From Gilvimarinus xylanilyticus (GTDB lineage Bacteria > Pseudomonadota > Gammaproteobacteria > Pseudomonadales > Cellvibrionaceae): a stretch of 64,000 nt of DNA. Where the stretch lies: NCBI RefSeq assembly GCF_024195295.1, contig NZ_JAMFTH010000003.1, positions 7,501-71,500 of the forward strand. The letters run 5' to 3'. Position 1 is the stretch's first letter. Each line of letters starts with the position of its first letter. Below, piece by piece: positions 26,537-37,187 of the stretch. A model generated the notes under the pieces. It had not been told where the DNA came from, searched no databases, and saw only the letters and a program-made list of their open reading frames with translations. The position numbers and the translations under genes are program-made.

Positions 26537-26945
26537 AAGATTTCTCTCGTTTAACGCGCCTAAAACAGCACTAGTTATGCTCATCTAAACTAGCCCGTGC
26601 TCAACGGCGACAGTTTGCCGGAGCACTCATTATACTCCGAAGGATCTATGATAATGCGGATTCGCCAATGCCCATAACCCCTAACATTGGGGGTATGCAT
26701 GGGAGCAATTCTTAGCACTTAGATCAAAGAAGAGGCCTCATCTAGCTCAAGAGCCGGACCTAGGACCTGAGATTTGAAAGGACGAGCATTATCTATGGGG
26801 TATAGTCGAAGGGAAGCTACAAACATTAAAGCATACTGAGCCAATTCAGCACATTTACGCCTTAAATATAACCAGCAAGCTCGCAGCACTAGCTCAAGAG
26901 CTTGCCAACCCAGCCCAAGCATGGACCGGGTCTCAGGGCATCATT
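26537..26945 (-). other. Gap without a supported gene
   Basis: Between the two lipoprotein genes there is no convincing coding region. One 67-codon frame (26719-26922, minus) has no ribosome site, no family resemblance and unusual composition, and was not accepted. No clear terminator, tRNA or repeat is visible. Confidence 0.5.
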
Positions 26946-28778
26946 TTACAAGGTTTCTGTAATCACCGTATCGATGACGTGTATGACCCCATTACTGGTA
27001 TAGATGTCATACATGATGACATTGCTTCCCTGCACCTGCAGCATTCCGTCAACAATTTCGATACTTACGTCTTCATCGGCGGCAGTGTCGATACTGGTAC
27101 CATTTAAAGTGAAGGCAGTGACGGAATCTACGGCCATCTCAGCAATAACGTGCTGAAGCAGCACTTGAGTTAAGGCGGGGGTATCCATAATCAAGGCATC
27201 CAAGGTGGCGCTATCAATTTTATCGAAAGCGGCATCGGTGGGTGCAAAGACGGTGAAGGTTTCACTCTCGTCCGCCAGTGTAGCGTCCAGGCCCGCCGCC
27301 TGAAGGGCGCTCACTAAAGTCGTGAAGTTACCCGCATCGACAGCCGTCTCTACGATGTTGCTGTCAGAAGCCATCATATCCGCAGGCGGCATGATTACCT
27401 GATCAATCGCGTGAATGACACCGTTTTCTGCCATCACATTCGCACTGGTGACCATGGCAGTATTAATGTAGAGCGACTCACCACTTAAAGACAGGGCCGC
27501 CATATCGTCGTTAGCCATGGAGATTTTTGACATTTCGTCGTTGGCAATTGCGATAGCACCATCGGCCAGCACTGCATTACCGGGAATGACATGATAGAGC
27601 AGAATGTCGCTTAGCGTCTCGGTGTCGGCCAGCAACTCATTAATGGTGTCTTCACCCAGTCCCGCAAAGGCCTCATCAGTGGGGGCAAACACAGTAAAAT
27701 CTGTGTCCAGGTCAGCCAGGGTCGCATCCAAGCCAGTAGCCTGCAATGCAGCGACCAAAGTGTTGAAATTACCCGCCTCCACAGCAACATCAACGATCGA
27801 TTGGGGCGGCTCGGGCAGCTCCAAATCACCAACAATTACCGTATCAATCACATGGATAATACCGTTGGTGGTGTAGATGTCTTTCATTACCACATTGGCG
27901 CCGCCCACAGTGAGTTTGCGGTCCACAATATCCACTAACACATCGGTACCCGCAGAGGTTTCCACAGCGGAGCCGTTGGCCGCATAGGCTGCGCTGGAGT
28001 TAATTTCACCGGAAACCACGTGCTGCAAAAGAACAGCTTCAAGCGCTTCCGGGTCATTCAGCAAGGCCGTAATGTTTTCCTCGCCCACCATGTCGAAAGC
28101 ATCATCGGTAGGGGCAAAAACCGTAAAGCTGCCGCTTTCGTCGGCCAGCACCGTATCCAGGTCAGCAGCCTGTAGCGCCGCAATCAGGGTGGTGAAATTA
28201 CCATTGTCCACCGCCGTTTCCACGATATTCATACTCGGCTCGCCGCGCTCGGCGGGCGGCATGAGCACAGCATCAATAACGTGAATAATGCCGTTGTCTG
28301 TTTGAATATCGGTTGTGGTGACCATCGACAGGTTAACCAGCAGCGACTCGCCTTCGAGAGACAGGCCCACACGCTGGCCATTAGCCACCTCTACAGTATT
28401 GCCAGCACTGGCAATCGCGGCTTCAGCGTCGATTTCGGCATCGGCGATTACGTGGTAAAGAAGAATGTCCGAGAGTTGGTCGGTGTCGTTTAAAAGAGCG
28501 TCGATGGTGTCTTGCCCCAACAAAGCGAAGGCGTCATCCGTGGGCGCGAATACGGTGAAAGTTGCATCCTCATCGTCCAGAGTTTCATCCAGGCCCGTGG
28601 CCTCCAGCGCTGCCACCAAAGTGGTGAAATCACCACTGTCTGATGCTACGTCAACAATCGTTTGCGCGGGTTCCGGTTCAGGCATCGGTGAATCATTGTC
28701 GTCATCATCGCTACCGCAGGCCGTTAACCCCAATGCCATCGCGGCGACTAGCAAGTACCTCAGAGTGAGCTTATTCAT
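26946..28778 (-). CDS. Lipoprotein with four fasciclin (FAS1) domains
   Basis: 610 residues. Signal peptide with lipobox LTAC (C21) and an acidic linker (GSDDDDNDSPMPEPEP). Four FAS1 domains of about 130-140 residues follow (roughly 38-172, 180-320, 325-468, 474-610). Each has the H1 box around TVFAPTDDAF or a close variant and the H2 box NGIIHVID or NGVIHVID. FAS1 proteins mediate adhesion or matrix contacts. The gene is transcribed away from an ECF sigma/ChrR pair and has its own ECF11-type promoter, so it is probably a stress-induced envelope protein; in Rhodobacter a fasciclin gene is likewise reported in the RpoE/ChrR singlet-oxygen regulon. Ribosome site AGGAGA precedes the ATG. Confidence 0.93.
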   Translation of the reverse strand: MNKLTLRYLLVAAMALGLTACGSDDDDNDSPMPEPEPAQTIVDVASDSGDFTTLVAALEATGLDETLDDEDATFTVFAPTDDAFALLGQDTIDALLNDTDQLSDILLYHVIADAEIDAEAAIASAGNTVEVANGQRVGLSLEGESLLVNLSMVTTTDIQTDNGIIHVIDAVLMPPAERGEPSMNIVETAVDNGNFTTLIAALQAADLDTVLADESGSFTVFAPTDDAFDMVGEENITALLNDPEALEAVLLQHVVSGEINSSAAYAANGSAVETSAGTDVLVDIVDRKLTVGGANVVMKDIYTTNGIIHVIDTVIVGDLELPEPPQSIVDVAVEAGNFNTLVAALQATGLDATLADLDTDFTVFAPTDEAFAGLGEDTINELLADTETLSDILLYHVIPGNAVLADGAIAIANDEMSKISMANDDMAALSLSGESLYINTAMVTSANVMAENGVIHAIDQVIMPPADMMASDSNIVETAVDAGNFTTLVSALQAAGLDATLADESETFTVFAPTDAAFDKIDSATLDALIMDTPALTQVLLQHVIAEMAVDSVTAFTLNGTSIDTAADEDVSIEIVDGMLQVQGSNVIMYDIYTSNGVIHVIDTVITETL

Positions 28779-28823
28779 TTTGCATCTCCTGCAATTAGTA
28801 AGAAGTCTTACGTGCAGTGGCAG

Positions 28824-28850
28824 TTACGCCGTTACAAAATTTCAGGATCA
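28824..28850 (-). promoter_or_regulatory. ECF11-type (RpoE/ChrR) promoter for the fasciclin gene
   Basis: On the minus strand: TGATCC (28850-28845), 16-base spacer, CGTAA (28828-28824). Same boxes and same spacing as the promoter found 140 bases away in front of the sigma gene. Transcription would start about 39 bases before the fasciclin ATG. Confidence 0.8.
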
Positions 28851-28987
28851 AAAAAGTTTCTTTGATTTGAAAAAATGCGGCTTACGCATCGATTAAATTG
28901 ATCATTATTAACATTATGGCCGTACCACTGAATTGGCTCATTCTGACTTATGGTTCTGCCGCAGACCCTTTGTCCATGCTATGCTGG

Positions 28988-29014
28988 TGATCCAACCTGG
29001 GCCTGCCTGCGTAA
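28988..29014 (+). promoter_or_regulatory. ECF11-type (RpoE/ChrR) promoter for the sigma factor operon
   Basis: TGATCC (28988-28993), 16-base spacer, CGTAA (29010-29014), matching the TGATCC/CGTA-type promoters of the ChrR-linked sigma group. It lies about 30 bases before the sigma-factor ATG, as expected for autoregulation. Confidence 0.8.
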
Positions 29015-29044
29015 ACAAAGAAAACGAAGCGAGGACAGGCACCC

Positions 29045-29665
29045 ATGGCACAGACATCCGTTATACGATCTAAGGTCAGGCACATGAGCGCCCCCGGAAC
29101 CAGAGACCAAGACACGCAAAAGTGGGTCGATTTACTGCATCAGGTAGCACACCACCGCGACCGGGAGGCCTTTCGGCAGATTTACGATCACTTCGCGCCT
29201 CGTATTAAGGCCTATGCGATGAATCAGGGTGTCAGCCAGCAGGCCGACGAGTTGGTCCAAGAGGTCATGACCAGCGTGTGGCGCAGCGCTGATAAATACG
29301 CCGACTCACTGGCGTCAGTTTCTACCTGGATTTTTACCATCACGCGAAACCAGCGAATTGATCTATTGCGCAAAGCCGGACGTATGCAGGCGGAAATTAA
29401 AGTCGAGACCGAAGAGTTGTGGCAGATTCCTTCTGAAGATAACACCGTCAGTTCGATTCAACAGCTATCTGCTCAGCGTCATCTAAGCAAATCGATCTCC
29501 GAGCTACCCGAAGAGCAGATGATTGCGGTGAAAAAAGTTTACTACGAAGGCAAAACCCACCAGGAGGTGGCCGCCGAATTGAATATTCCCCTGGGCACGC
29601 TCAAGGGAAGATTACGTTTATCGATGCAAAAACTTCGAGTGATGTTAGAGGCAAAAGAGCTATGA
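29045..29665 (+). CDS. rpoE: ECF sigma factor, RpoE/ChrR-linked group (ECF11-like)
   Basis: 206 residues. Sigma-2 region about 35-105 (IYDHFAPRIKAYAMNQG; ADELVQEVMTSVWRSADKYA; STWIFTITRNQRIDLLRKAG) and sigma-4 region about 140-200 (ISELPEEQMIAVKKVYYEGK, then the helix-turn-helix HQEVAAELNIPLGTLKGRL). No anti-sigma-like extension. The start at 29045 follows GAGGA; a second ATG 13 codons on (29084) is possible. Overlaps the ChrR gene by four bases, the classic sigma/anti-sigma arrangement. Known members respond to singlet oxygen or organic peroxide stress. Confidence 0.93.
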   Translation: MAQTSVIRSKVRHMSAPGTRDQDTQKWVDLLHQVAHHRDREAFRQIYDHFAPRIKAYAMNQGVSQQADELVQEVMTSVWRSADKYADSLASVSTWIFTITRNQRIDLLRKAGRMQAEIKVETEELWQIPSEDNTVSSIQQLSAQRHLSKSISELPEEQMIAVKKVYYEGKTHQEVAAELNIPLGTLKGRLRLSMQKLRVMLEAKEL

Positions 29666-30306
29666 GTGGTTACCATCCCGATGAAATCACCCTCATGGAT
29701 TACTCAGCAGGGTCGCTTTCACTGGCGCAGTCACTGGCTGTGGCGGTACACCTATTTATGTGTGGCCAGTGCCGCGGGCAGCTTGAGCAACTGAACGCTC
29801 TAGGCGGAACCCTATTGGCGCAAAGCGATCCCCAGGCTGTAGAGGTACAGGGTTTCGACGATTTTATGGATACCCTAGACGCAAAACCCGAGCCGCAGAT
29901 AACGACAAAAGTTCAATCGAGGCTCTACAACCCTCTGCAGAACCTGCTGCCCGATAGTTTTGATGCGATACCCTGGCGCAAGCAAACGAAAGATATTGCC
30001 GAGTATGATCTGACCAAGCAGCTGGCGGGACAGGGGGTACGCGTCGCGCTGCAAAAAATACGCGCCGGTGCAAAAGTACCGCCACACTCCCATCGCGGCC
30101 AAGAAACTACAGTCATCCTGAGCGGCGGATTTTCCGACGAGCTGGGGGTTTACCATAAAGGCGACTTTGTTACCCGCGACGCCAGTCACCGACACACGCC
30201 CACGGCGCTGCAAAATGAGGACTGCATTTGTCTGACGGTTTTAGATGCGCCAATTTATTTTGTCAGCGGCTTTTATCGCCTACTCAACCCTTTTATGCGC
30301 TGGTAG
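29662..30306 (+). CDS. chrR: ChrR-type zinc anti-sigma factor with cupin domain
   Basis: 214 residues. The N-terminal zinc-binding anti-sigma module (about 1-80) has H5 in GYHPDE and the HxxxCxxC motif as HLFMCGQC (about 32-39). The C-terminal cupin (about 110-205) has the metal-ligand motif HSHRGQE and a downstream HRH pair (DASHRHTP), the metal site of ChrR. It should hold the sigma factor inactive until a stress signal reaches the cupin. Cytoplasmic, no membrane helix, as in Rhodobacter ChrR. Confidence 0.93.
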   Translation: MSGYHPDEITLMDYSAGSLSLAQSLAVAVHLFMCGQCRGQLEQLNALGGTLLAQSDPQAVEVQGFDDFMDTLDAKPEPQITTKVQSRLYNPLQNLLPDSFDAIPWRKQTKDIAEYDLTKQLAGQGVRVALQKIRAGAKVPPHSHRGQETTVILSGGFSDELGVYHKGDFVTRDASHRHTPTALQNEDCICLTVLDAPIYFVSGFYRLLNPFMRW

Positions 30307-30331
30307 CCAAATGGCGCTAAACATCAGGCAT

Positions 30332-30362
30332 AAAAAAACCGCGTCAATGACGCGGTTTTTTT
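30332..30362. terminator. Bidirectional terminator between chrR and pnp
   Basis: AAAAAAACCGCGTC-AAT-GACGCGGTTTTTTT: a 14-bp stem with A-run and T-run on its two sides, placed between two convergent genes, so it can end both transcripts. Confidence 0.92.
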
Positions 30363-30377
30363 GATCCCGACAAAAGC

Positions 30378-32522
30378 TTATTCGCTTTTATTGGGTTCTT
30401 CTGCAGCAGGGGCTTCGGCCGGCGCTTGCTCGGCTTCTTCCGCTTTTGCTTCTTTAATCGACAGCTTAATACGACCGCGCTGATCGACGTCCAGGCACTT
30501 CACCTTCACCACTTCACCTTCTTTGAGGTAGTCGCTAACACTGTTAACGCGCTCTTCGGCGATTTGCGAGATGTGTACCAGACCGTCTTTGCCCGGCAGG
30601 AAGTTTACAAACGCACCAAAGTCGACAATGCGAACCACAGTACCTTCGTAAATTTCACCAATTTCAGCTTCGGCGGTAATACCCAGGATGCGATCTACAG
30701 CCGCTTGCAGAGCGGCGTTGTCATCGGCGTAAACCTTCACGCTGCCGTCGTCTTCAATATCCACTGAAGCGCCAGTCTCTTCGGTAATTGAACGGATAGT
30801 TGCACCGCCTTTACCGATGATGTCGCGGATCTTGTCCGGATGCACCTTCATGGTTTCGAAGCGCGGCGCGTTTTCGCTAACGGTTTCGCGCGACTCGGCA
30901 ATGACCTTGTTCATCTCGGCGAGAATGTGCAGACGAGCTTGCAGAGCTTGCTCCAGGGCAATCTCCATAATCTGCTCGGTAATGCCTTCAATTTTAATGT
31001 CCATCTGCAGCGCGGTAATACCCGAGGTGGTACCGGCCACTTTAAAGTCCATATCGCCTAGGTGGTCTTCGTCGCCCAGAATATCGGTCAAAACGGCAAA
31101 CTTTTCATCGTCTTTAACCAAGCCCATAGCGATACCGGCTACCGGCGCTTTCAAAGGCACACCGGCGTCCATCAGCGCCAGAGACGAACCACACACAGAG
31201 GCCATAGAGCTGGAACCGTTGGATTCGGTAATCTCGCTCACCACGCGCATGGTGTAGGGGAAGGATTCCTGATCGGGCAGCACCGCACCAATACCGCGAC
31301 GGGCCAGACGACCGTGACCAATCTCGCGACGGCCGGTTGCGCCCATACGACCACACTCACCCACCGAGTAGGGAGGGAAGTTGTAGTGCAGCATGAAAGG
31401 ATCTTTGCGCTCGCCTTCCAGGGCATCGATGATTTGTGCATCGCGCGCATTACCCAAAGTGGCCACAACCAGCGCCTGAGTCTCGCCGCGGGTAAAGAGC
31501 GCCGAGCCGTGGGCTTTACCCAATACACCGACTTCGACTTCGATACCGCGCACAGTCTTGGCGTCGCGGCCATCAATGCGGGGCTCACCGGCGACAATGC
31601 GGTCGCGGACAATGGCTTTTTCGACTTTGCCGAAGACTTTTTTCACTTCATCGGCTGAAACATCGCCGTCTTCTTTGGCCAGCTCTTCAACGGCCTGGTT
31701 ACGCAGCTCAGACAGACGATCGTAGCGCTTGGCCTTGTCGGTAATGCGGTAGGCAACACCGATAGACTCGGAAAAACCGTGCTTGATGGCATCGGTCAGA
31801 GCGGTGTTTTCGGGCTCTGGCTGCCACTCCCACTTGGGCTTACCGGCGTCGCGCGCCAGTTCGGCACAGGCCTGAACCACGGCTTGCATTTCCTGGTGAG
31901 CAAACAAAACCGCGCCCAGCATAATGTCTTCGGGCAGCTCATTGGCTTCTGACTCAACCATCAGTACCGCTTCAGAGGTACCGGCTACAACCATGTCCAG
32001 CTCAGAGCCTTTCAGCTGTTCGTAGCTGGGGTTCAGCAGGTAACCGGCGTCCTGGGTGTAACCCACACGCGCGGCGCCGATGGGGCCCGCGAACGGAATA
32101 CCAGAAACGGCCAGGGCCGCTGACGTACCGATCATGGCCGGAATGTCCGGATCTACGGTTTTACAGGTAGACATGACCGTACACACCACCTGAACTTCGT
32201 TCATGTAGCCGTTGGGGAACAGCGGGCGGATGGGACGGTCGATCAGACGCGAGGTGAGGGTTTCTTTTTCGGAAGGACGGCCTTCGCGCTTAAAAAAGCC
32301 GCCGGGGATTTTACCGGCTGAGTAGGCACGTTCCTGATAGTGGACCGACAGCGGGAAAAACGCTTGATCCGGCTTGGCTTCTTTGGCGCCTACCACAGTA
32401 CATAAAACGGCTGTCTCGCCCATGGTGACCATCACCGCCCCAGTTGCCTGACGCGCGATGCGGCCGGTTTCCAGAGTTACGGTTTGATCACCATACTGAA
32501 ATTTCTTAATAATCGGATTCAC
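30378..32522 (-). CDS. pnp: Polynucleotide phosphorylase
   Basis: 3'-5' phosphorolytic exoribonuclease of the RNA degradosome, 714 residues. Two RNase PH domains (about 1-230 and 310-540), a KH domain (about 552-615; [20 protein letters not shown]) and an S1 domain (about 620-690; [20 protein letters not shown]), ending in an acidic alanine-rich tail. The ATG at 32522 gives [11 protein letters not shown]. Follows rpsO across a strong terminator, so it needs read-through or its own promoter. Confidence 0.98.
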   Translation of the reverse strand: MNPIIKKFQYGDQTVTLETGRIARQATGAVMVTMGETAVLCTVVGAKEAKPDQAFFPLSVHYQERAYSAGKIPGGFFKREGRPSEKETLTSRLIDRPIRPLFPNGYMNEVQVVCTVMSTCKTVDPDIPAMIGTSAALAVSGIPFAGPIGAARVGYTQDAGYLLNPSYEQLKGSELDMVVAGTSEAVLMVESEANELPEDIMLGAVLFAHQEMQAVVQACAELARDAGKPKWEWQPEPENTALTDAIKHGFSESIGVAYRITDKAKRYDRLSELRNQAVEELAKEDGDVSADEVKKVFGKVEKAIVRDRIVAGEPRIDGRDAKTVRGIEVEVGVLGKAHGSALFTRGETQALVVATLGNARDAQIIDALEGERKDPFMLHYNFPPYSVGECGRMGATGRREIGHGRLARRGIGAVLPDQESFPYTMRVVSEITESNGSSSMASVCGSSLALMDAGVPLKAPVAGIAMGLVKDDEKFAVLTDILGDEDHLGDMDFKVAGTTSGITALQMDIKIEGITEQIMEIALEQALQARLHILAEMNKVIAESRETVSENAPRFETMKVHPDKIRDIIGKGGATIRSITEETGASVDIEDDGSVKVYADDNAALQAAVDRILGITAEAEIGEIYEGTVVRIVDFGAFVNFLPGKDGLVHISQIAEERVNSVSDYLKEGEVVKVKCLDVDQRGRIKLSIKEAKAEEAEQAPAEAPAAEEPNKSE

Positions 32523-32597
32523 TCTTCTATCCTTTACTTACCAATAATGCGTTTCTTTATACGCAAGCTTTCTGTCAGCTAAATACCGATATCCAAC

Positions 32598-32626
32598 AAA
32601 AAAGTGCCCGCAAATGCGGGCACTTT
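32598..32626 (-). terminator. Terminator between rpsO and pnp
   Basis: On the minus strand AAAGTGCCCGCA and TGCGGGCACTTT form a 12-bp stem around a very short loop, followed by a T-run, five bases after the rpsO stop. Confidence 0.9.
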
Positions 32627-32630
32627 GCAA

Positions 32631-32900
32631 TTAGCGGCGCAGACCCAGTTTTTGGATCAGGGCAGCGTAACGGCTGGTATCTTTACCTTTTAGGTAATCC
32701 AGCAGCTTGCGACGCTGGTTTACCATGCGGATCAAACCGCGACGCGAATGGTGATCTTGCTTGTGGCCCGCGAAGTGGTTTTGCAGTTTGTTGATGTTAA
32801 AGGTCAACAGTGCAACCTGAACTTCCGGTGAGCCAGTATCACCTTCGGCTTGTTGATACTCTTTTACGATTTCAGCTTTCTCTTGTGCACTTAGTGCCAT
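32631..32900 (-). CDS. rpsO: Ribosomal protein S15
   Basis: 89 residues, the exact family length, 30S subunit, binds the central domain of 16S rRNA. Contains [39 protein letters not shown] and KLGLRR at the end. The ATG at 32900 ([15 protein letters not shown]) follows GAGGAAATGACA; an upstream in-frame extension is not S15-like. Confidence 0.98.
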   Translation of the reverse strand: MALSAQEKAEIVKEYQQAEGDTGSPEVQVALLTFNINKLQNHFAGHKQDHHSRRGLIRMVNQRRKLLDYLKGKDTSRYAALIQKLGLRR

Positions 32901-33019
32901 TGTCATTTCCTCTTTCAATATGCGTTGATTACAGCCGTACCCGTGCATATTTACAGGCAGGCCAGAGAGAACACCCGCGCGAGGCAGGTGGTTTGCCAAC
33001 CGAAGCCGGCAAATTGGTT

Positions 33020-33967
33020 TTATGCGCCAGTTGCAGCGCTGGCGACCAGGCGCTTGGGCGCTACCCGCCCCTCGTCAATGACCGCAACGCCTAAAAATTG
33101 GCCACTTTCACAAAAGACACGCACCATATCACCTTCTTCGCCGGCGCGATAGACCTGGGCATCCATTACCGGATTGCCCTGGCGAAAATAATAGGCGCTG
33201 TCACGGTTTAGCGCCACCTTGGCCAAGTGATCGGCCGGGGTGTCGGTGGGCAGCAGGTGGTGATCCAGGGTTTCGGCGCGCCCCTCGCCACGCTCTTCGC
33301 TGAGCGCCTCAAGCGTAATACACTGGTCGATCTCAAAACCGCCGGTAAAAGTCCGGCGCAGGGCGCTGACATGCCCACCCACCTGCAGCACTTCACCCAG
33401 GTCCTCGGCGAGTGAGCGGATGTAGGTGCCTTTACTGCAGTGAACTTCCACATCCACCTCGGCGCGGATACCGGGACGAAAGGCGAGCAGACGATAATCC
33501 AAAATCTCGACCCGGCGCGCGTCCCGCTCAACTTCTATACCTTGGCGGGCGAGCTTGTACAGGGGCTGGCCATTTTGTTTAAGTGCCGAGTACATAGGCG
33601 GCACTTGTCCAATTTCGCCCAGAAAACCCTGGATGGCATCGGCGACTTGGGCTTCTGTCACAGCCTCGGCACTGAGGGCCTCAAGCACCTCGCCCTCGGC
33701 ATCGCCGGTGGCAGTCTTCTCACCCAGAACAAAAGTGGCCAGATAGGTCTTATCCGCATCCAGTAAAAACTGCGAAAACTTGGTCGCCTCACCCAGACAG
33801 ATCGGTAAAACGCCCGTGGCCAAAGGGTCTAAGCTACCGGTGTGACCGGCTTTGGCGGCAAAAAATAAACGCTTCACCCGCTGCAGGGCGTGATTTGAGC
33901 TGAGCCCCAGAGGCTTGTCCAATAACAAGACGCCATCAATCGCACGCCCTTTACGCTTGCGCCCCAT
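33020..33967 (-). CDS. truB: tRNA pseudouridine-55 synthase
   Basis: Makes pseudouridine 55 in the T-loop of tRNAs. 315 residues. The catalytic aspartate is in [21 protein letters not shown] cut here to [11 protein letters not shown]; also DKPLGLSSN near the start and a C-terminal PUA-like part (about 250-315). The ATG overlaps the rbfA stop by one base (TAATG). Confidence 0.97.
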   Translation of the reverse strand: MGRKRKGRAIDGVLLLDKPLGLSSNHALQRVKRLFFAAKAGHTGSLDPLATGVLPICLGEATKFSQFLLDADKTYLATFVLGEKTATGDAEGEVLEALSAEAVTEAQVADAIQGFLGEIGQVPPMYSALKQNGQPLYKLARQGIEVERDARRVEILDYRLLAFRPGIRAEVDVEVHCSKGTYIRSLAEDLGEVLQVGGHVSALRRTFTGGFEIDQCITLEALSEERGEGRAETLDHHLLPTDTPADHLAKVALNRDSAYYFRQGNPVMDAQVYRAGEEGDMVRVFCESGQFLGVAVIDEGRVAPKRLVASAATGA

Positions 33968-34350
33968 TATTCGTCCTCGTCAGCCGATTTGGCTTTATCG
34001 GCCGCAACGGCGCGATCGATCAGCGAAGACAGCTCTTGGCCACGCACTGAAGTGTGGTCATAGTTGAAATTAAGCTTGGGCACGGTGCGCATGTCCAGCT
34101 CTTTGGCGAGCAGAGTGCGCAAAAAGCCCGAGGCTTTATTCAGTACTTCGGCGCTGGTGCGCCCCTCTTGTTCATCGCCGCCCACCACAGTAATGTAAAC
34201 CTTGGCATAGGCCATATCCCGGCTGATGGTGACGCTGTTGATGTTCACCATTCCCACGCGTGGGTCGCGTATTTCCTGTTGAATCATATTGGCCAGATAA
34301 CGCTGAATGGCATCGGCCACTCGGTCGGCACGGGCAAATTCTCTAGGCAT
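33967..34350 (-). CDS. rbfA: 30S ribosome-binding factor A
   Basis: 127 residues; KH-type factor needed for 30S maturation and cold adaptation. Shows RVADAIQRYLANMIQQEIRD near the start, MAYAKVYITVVGG in the middle and PKLNFNYDHT near the end, followed by a charged tail. Lies between infB and truB as in most gammaproteobacteria. Confidence 0.96.
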   Translation of the reverse strand: MPREFARADRVADAIQRYLANMIQQEIRDPRVGMVNINSVTISRDMAYAKVYITVVGGDEQEGRTSAEVLNKASGFLRTLLAKELDMRTVPKLNFNYDHTSVRGQELSSLIDRAVAADKAKSADEDE

Positions 34351-34378
34351 TTTTTTACCTGTCTGTTAAAGACGACAA

Positions 34379-34404
34379 AGCCCCGACGCAAAAAACGCCG
34401 GGGC
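34379..34404 (-). other. Intercistronic hairpin between infB and rbfA
   Basis: On the minus strand GCCCCGGCG and CGTCGGGGC pair around a T-rich loop (9 bp with one wobble). No long T-run follows, so it looks like an attenuator or mRNA-stability element rather than a full terminator. Confidence 0.45.
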
Positions 34405-34427
34405 ATTAAGCAATACACGCCGCTTTT

Positions 34428-37130
34428 TTAAAGTTCGCGCGCCACTTCTTTCACTTCAAAGACTTCAATCTGGTCGCCGACCTTAACGTCGTAGTTCTTC
34501 ACGCCGATACCACACTCCATACCGTTACGCACTTCGTTAACGTCATCTTTAAAGCGACGCAGCGATTCCAGCTCACCTTCAAAGATCACCACGTTATCGC
34601 GCAGTACCCGGATAGGCTTGTTGCGGTAAACATTGCCCTCGGTCACCATACAGCCGGCCACCTGACCAAACTTGGGTGAGCTGAACACTTCGCGAACATC
34701 GGCAATACCCACAATCTCTTCCACTCGCTCGGGGTCGAGCATGCCGGACAGAGCACTTTTCACATCATCCAACAGCTGATAAATAATGCTGTAGTAGCGG
34801 ATTTCAATGCTCTCTTGCTCGGCCAAGCGACGAGTGCTACCCGGCGCACGAACGTTAAAGCCGATAACGATGGCGTTCGCCGTCAGAGCCAGGTTGACGT
34901 CATTGTCGGTAATGCCACCCACACCGGAAGACACCACCTGCACTTCAACTTCGTCGTTACCAATCTCACCCAGCGAGGCCAGGATGGCTTCCAGTGAGCC
35001 GCGCACATCGGCCTTAACCACAACCGAAAGCACTTTCTTCTCACCGCCGTCCATACCGGCGAACATGTTTTCCAGTTTGGCGGCCTGTTGACGCTGCAAG
35101 CGCTCTTTGCGTTCTTTATCGGCGCGGAATTCGGCCACTTCGCGAGCTTTGCGCTCATCGTCCAGCACCACAAACTCATCACCAGCACTGGGCGCGGAAT
35201 CCAAGCCTAAAATTTCCACAGGCGATGAAGGCCCGACGTTTTTAACCTGCTGTCCCAGCTCGTTCATCGCGGCGCGAACACGCCCCACGCTCTGGCCGGC
35301 CAGCACCAGATCGCCGTGCTTTAGGGTACCTTGCTGCACCAGCAAAGTCGCCACTACACCACGGCCTTTGTCCACCCGGGACTCAACCACAACACCCTGG
35401 GCGGGCGCGTCTTCTACGGCGGTCAGCTCCAGCAGCTCGGCTTGCAGAGACACGGCTTCTAACAACTCATCAATACCGTCGCCAGTGTGCGCCGACACTT
35501 CGATAAACTGAGTATCACCGCCCCAATCCTCGGGGATGACTTCTTTGGCGGCCAGTTCGTTTTTCACGCGATCCGGATCAGCGGCTTCTTTATCGCACTT
35601 ATTAATCGCGACAACCAAAGGCACACCGGCAGCCTTAGCATGGTTTACGGCCTCTTCGGTCTGGGGCATTACACCATCGTCGGCAGCCACCACCAGAATA
35701 ACCACGTCGGTACACTGGGCGCCGCGCGCGCGCATCGCGGTAAAAGCGGCGTGGCCCGGAGTATCCAAAAAGGCGATTTCGCCCTGGCTGGTTTTAACCC
35801 GGTAGGCACCAATGTGCTGGGTAATACCACCGGCTTCGCCGGCTGCCACCTTGGCTTTACGAATATAGTCGAGCAGCGAGGTTTTACCGTGGTCAACGTG
35901 ACCCATAACGGTCACCACAGGCGCGCGGTGCTTCTCTTCACCATCGACTTTAACCTGAGCTTCCAGATCATTTTCAATATCATCTTCGCTGACCAGCTTC
36001 GCCTGGTGGCCCATTTCTTCAACCACAAGCTGCGCGGTTTCCTGATCCAACGGCTGATTGATGGTGGCCATAACGCCCAGCTTCATCAGCTGCTTAATCA
36101 CTTCACCGGCTTTAACGGTCATACGCTGCGCCAAATCTGACACAGTAATGGTTTCGGGAACTTCTACTTCGTGCACAATCTTCTGCGTAGGCTTTTTAAA
36201 GCCGTGTTTGTTTGAGGCTTTGTGCGCGGCACGCGCGGCGCGGCGACGCTGCATAAACGCTGAATCATCATCGTCTTCTGCCAGTTCATACAAATCGGCT
36301 TTGGATGATTTTTTGGGGCCCATGCCTTTTTTACCGGCTTTGCCAGCTCGCTTGGCGCGCGGCGTGCCGTCGTCATCGTCAAAGTTACCGCGGCGCTCTT
36401 TCTTGCGACCGTGCTTGGTGTCCGGTTTAGCCGGACCAGGCGCATCTTCTGCAGCAGGTGCTGCGGGTTTGGGCGCCGCTTTTTGCTCGGCGGCTTTCTG
36501 CTCAGCCACTTTTTTCTCGGCCGCTTTTTTCTCTTCGGCCGCTTTTAATTCCGCTTCGCGCGCGGCCTCTTCGGCCTTGCGACGCTCCATCGCAGCCTGA
36601 CGCTTTTCTTCAATATCATCGACAAACGATTTACGCGCAGGTGCCGGGGCGGGCTCGGCGACGGGCTCAGGCTCGGCCACTTCGGGCTCGGGCTCCGGTT
36701 CCGGCTCGGGTTCTGGTTCAGGCTCTGGAGCCGGTTGCGGCTCGGGCACCGGCGTGGGCTCTACCTCAACCTCGGGCTCGGGAGCGGCCTGGGCGGCTAC
36801 CTGAGTTTCCTCGGCTTCCGGCGCCTCTTCTTCCTGCTTGCGTTTTACGTAGGTGCGCTTTTTGCGCACCTCTACATTGACCGTTTTACGGCCGCCCGCT
36901 TTCAGGGTAGTAGTGGTTTTACGCTTCAGAGTAATTTTGCGCGGCTCGGCATCGGGCGCCGACTCGCCGTGGCTGCTTTTCAAATAAGCCAACAACTGTT
37001 GCTTCTCTTCATCAGAGACCAACGCATCCTCAGTGGTATGCTTCAGCCCAGCTTCCTGCATTTGTTTAAGCAGTCGCTCAACGGGAGTTCCCACTGACTT
37101 GGCGAGTTCGCTTACTTTTACTTCTGCCAT
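34428..37130 (-). CDS. infB: Translation initiation factor IF-2
   Basis: 900-residue GTPase that brings fMet-tRNA to the 30S subunit. An IF2-N domain (about 1-50) is followed by a long charged linker with a Pro-Glu dipeptide run (about 115-160) and Lys/Ala/Glu-rich helix (about 170-235), a second IF2-N domain (about 325-375), the G domain (GHVDHGKTS near residue 410, [13 protein letters not shown]) and domains II-IV. The N-terminal linker is highly repetitive, as usual for proteobacterial IF-2. Follows nusA by 57 bases. Confidence 0.98.
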   Translation of the reverse strand: MAEVKVSELAKSVGTPVERLLKQMQEAGLKHTTEDALVSDEEKQQLLAYLKSSHGESAPDAEPRKITLKRKTTTTLKAGGRKTVNVEVRKKRTYVKRKQEEEAPEAEETQVAAQAAPEPEVEVEPTPVPEPQPAPEPEPEPEPEPEPEPEVAEPEPVAEPAPAPARKSFVDDIEEKRQAAMERRKAEEAAREAELKAAEEKKAAEKKVAEQKAAEQKAAPKPAAPAAEDAPGPAKPDTKHGRKKERRGNFDDDDGTPRAKRAGKAGKKGMGPKKSSKADLYELAEDDDDSAFMQRRRAARAAHKASNKHGFKKPTQKIVHEVEVPETITVSDLAQRMTVKAGEVIKQLMKLGVMATINQPLDQETAQLVVEEMGHQAKLVSEDDIENDLEAQVKVDGEEKHRAPVVTVMGHVDHGKTSLLDYIRKAKVAAGEAGGITQHIGAYRVKTSQGEIAFLDTPGHAAFTAMRARGAQCTDVVILVVAADDGVMPQTEEAVNHAKAAGVPLVVAINKCDKEAADPDRVKNELAAKEVIPEDWGGDTQFIEVSAHTGDGIDELLEAVSLQAELLELTAVEDAPAQGVVVESRVDKGRGVVATLLVQQGTLKHGDLVLAGQSVGRVRAAMNELGQQVKNVGPSSPVEILGLDSAPSAGDEFVVLDDERKAREVAEFRADKERKERLQRQQAAKLENMFAGMDGGEKKVLSVVVKADVRGSLEAILASLGEIGNDEVEVQVVSSGVGGITDNDVNLALTANAIVIGFNVRAPGSTRRLAEQESIEIRYYSIIYQLLDDVKSALSGMLDPERVEEIVGIADVREVFSSPKFGQVAGCMVTEGNVYRNKPIRVLRDNVVIFEGELESLRRFKDDVNEVRNGMECGIGVKNYDVKVGDQIEVFEVKEVAREL

Positions 37131-37187
37131 TACATATCCTCAGTTTTAAATTTTGCCTTACCTACCGCTAGTCACACTACGGATCGA

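Noticed and set aside
26719-26922. 67-codon reading frame, minus strand
   Set aside because: No ribosome site, no recognisable family and no support from neighbours; left as non-coding.
30817-31658. Long plus-strand reading frames opposite pnp (146 and 198 codons)
   Set aside because: They lie wholly inside the intact pnp gene and encode no recognisable protein.
36640-36790. Long repetitive tract opposite to a large plus-strand reading frame
   Set aside because: It is the Pro-Glu linker of IF-2; the opposite-strand frames are shadows.
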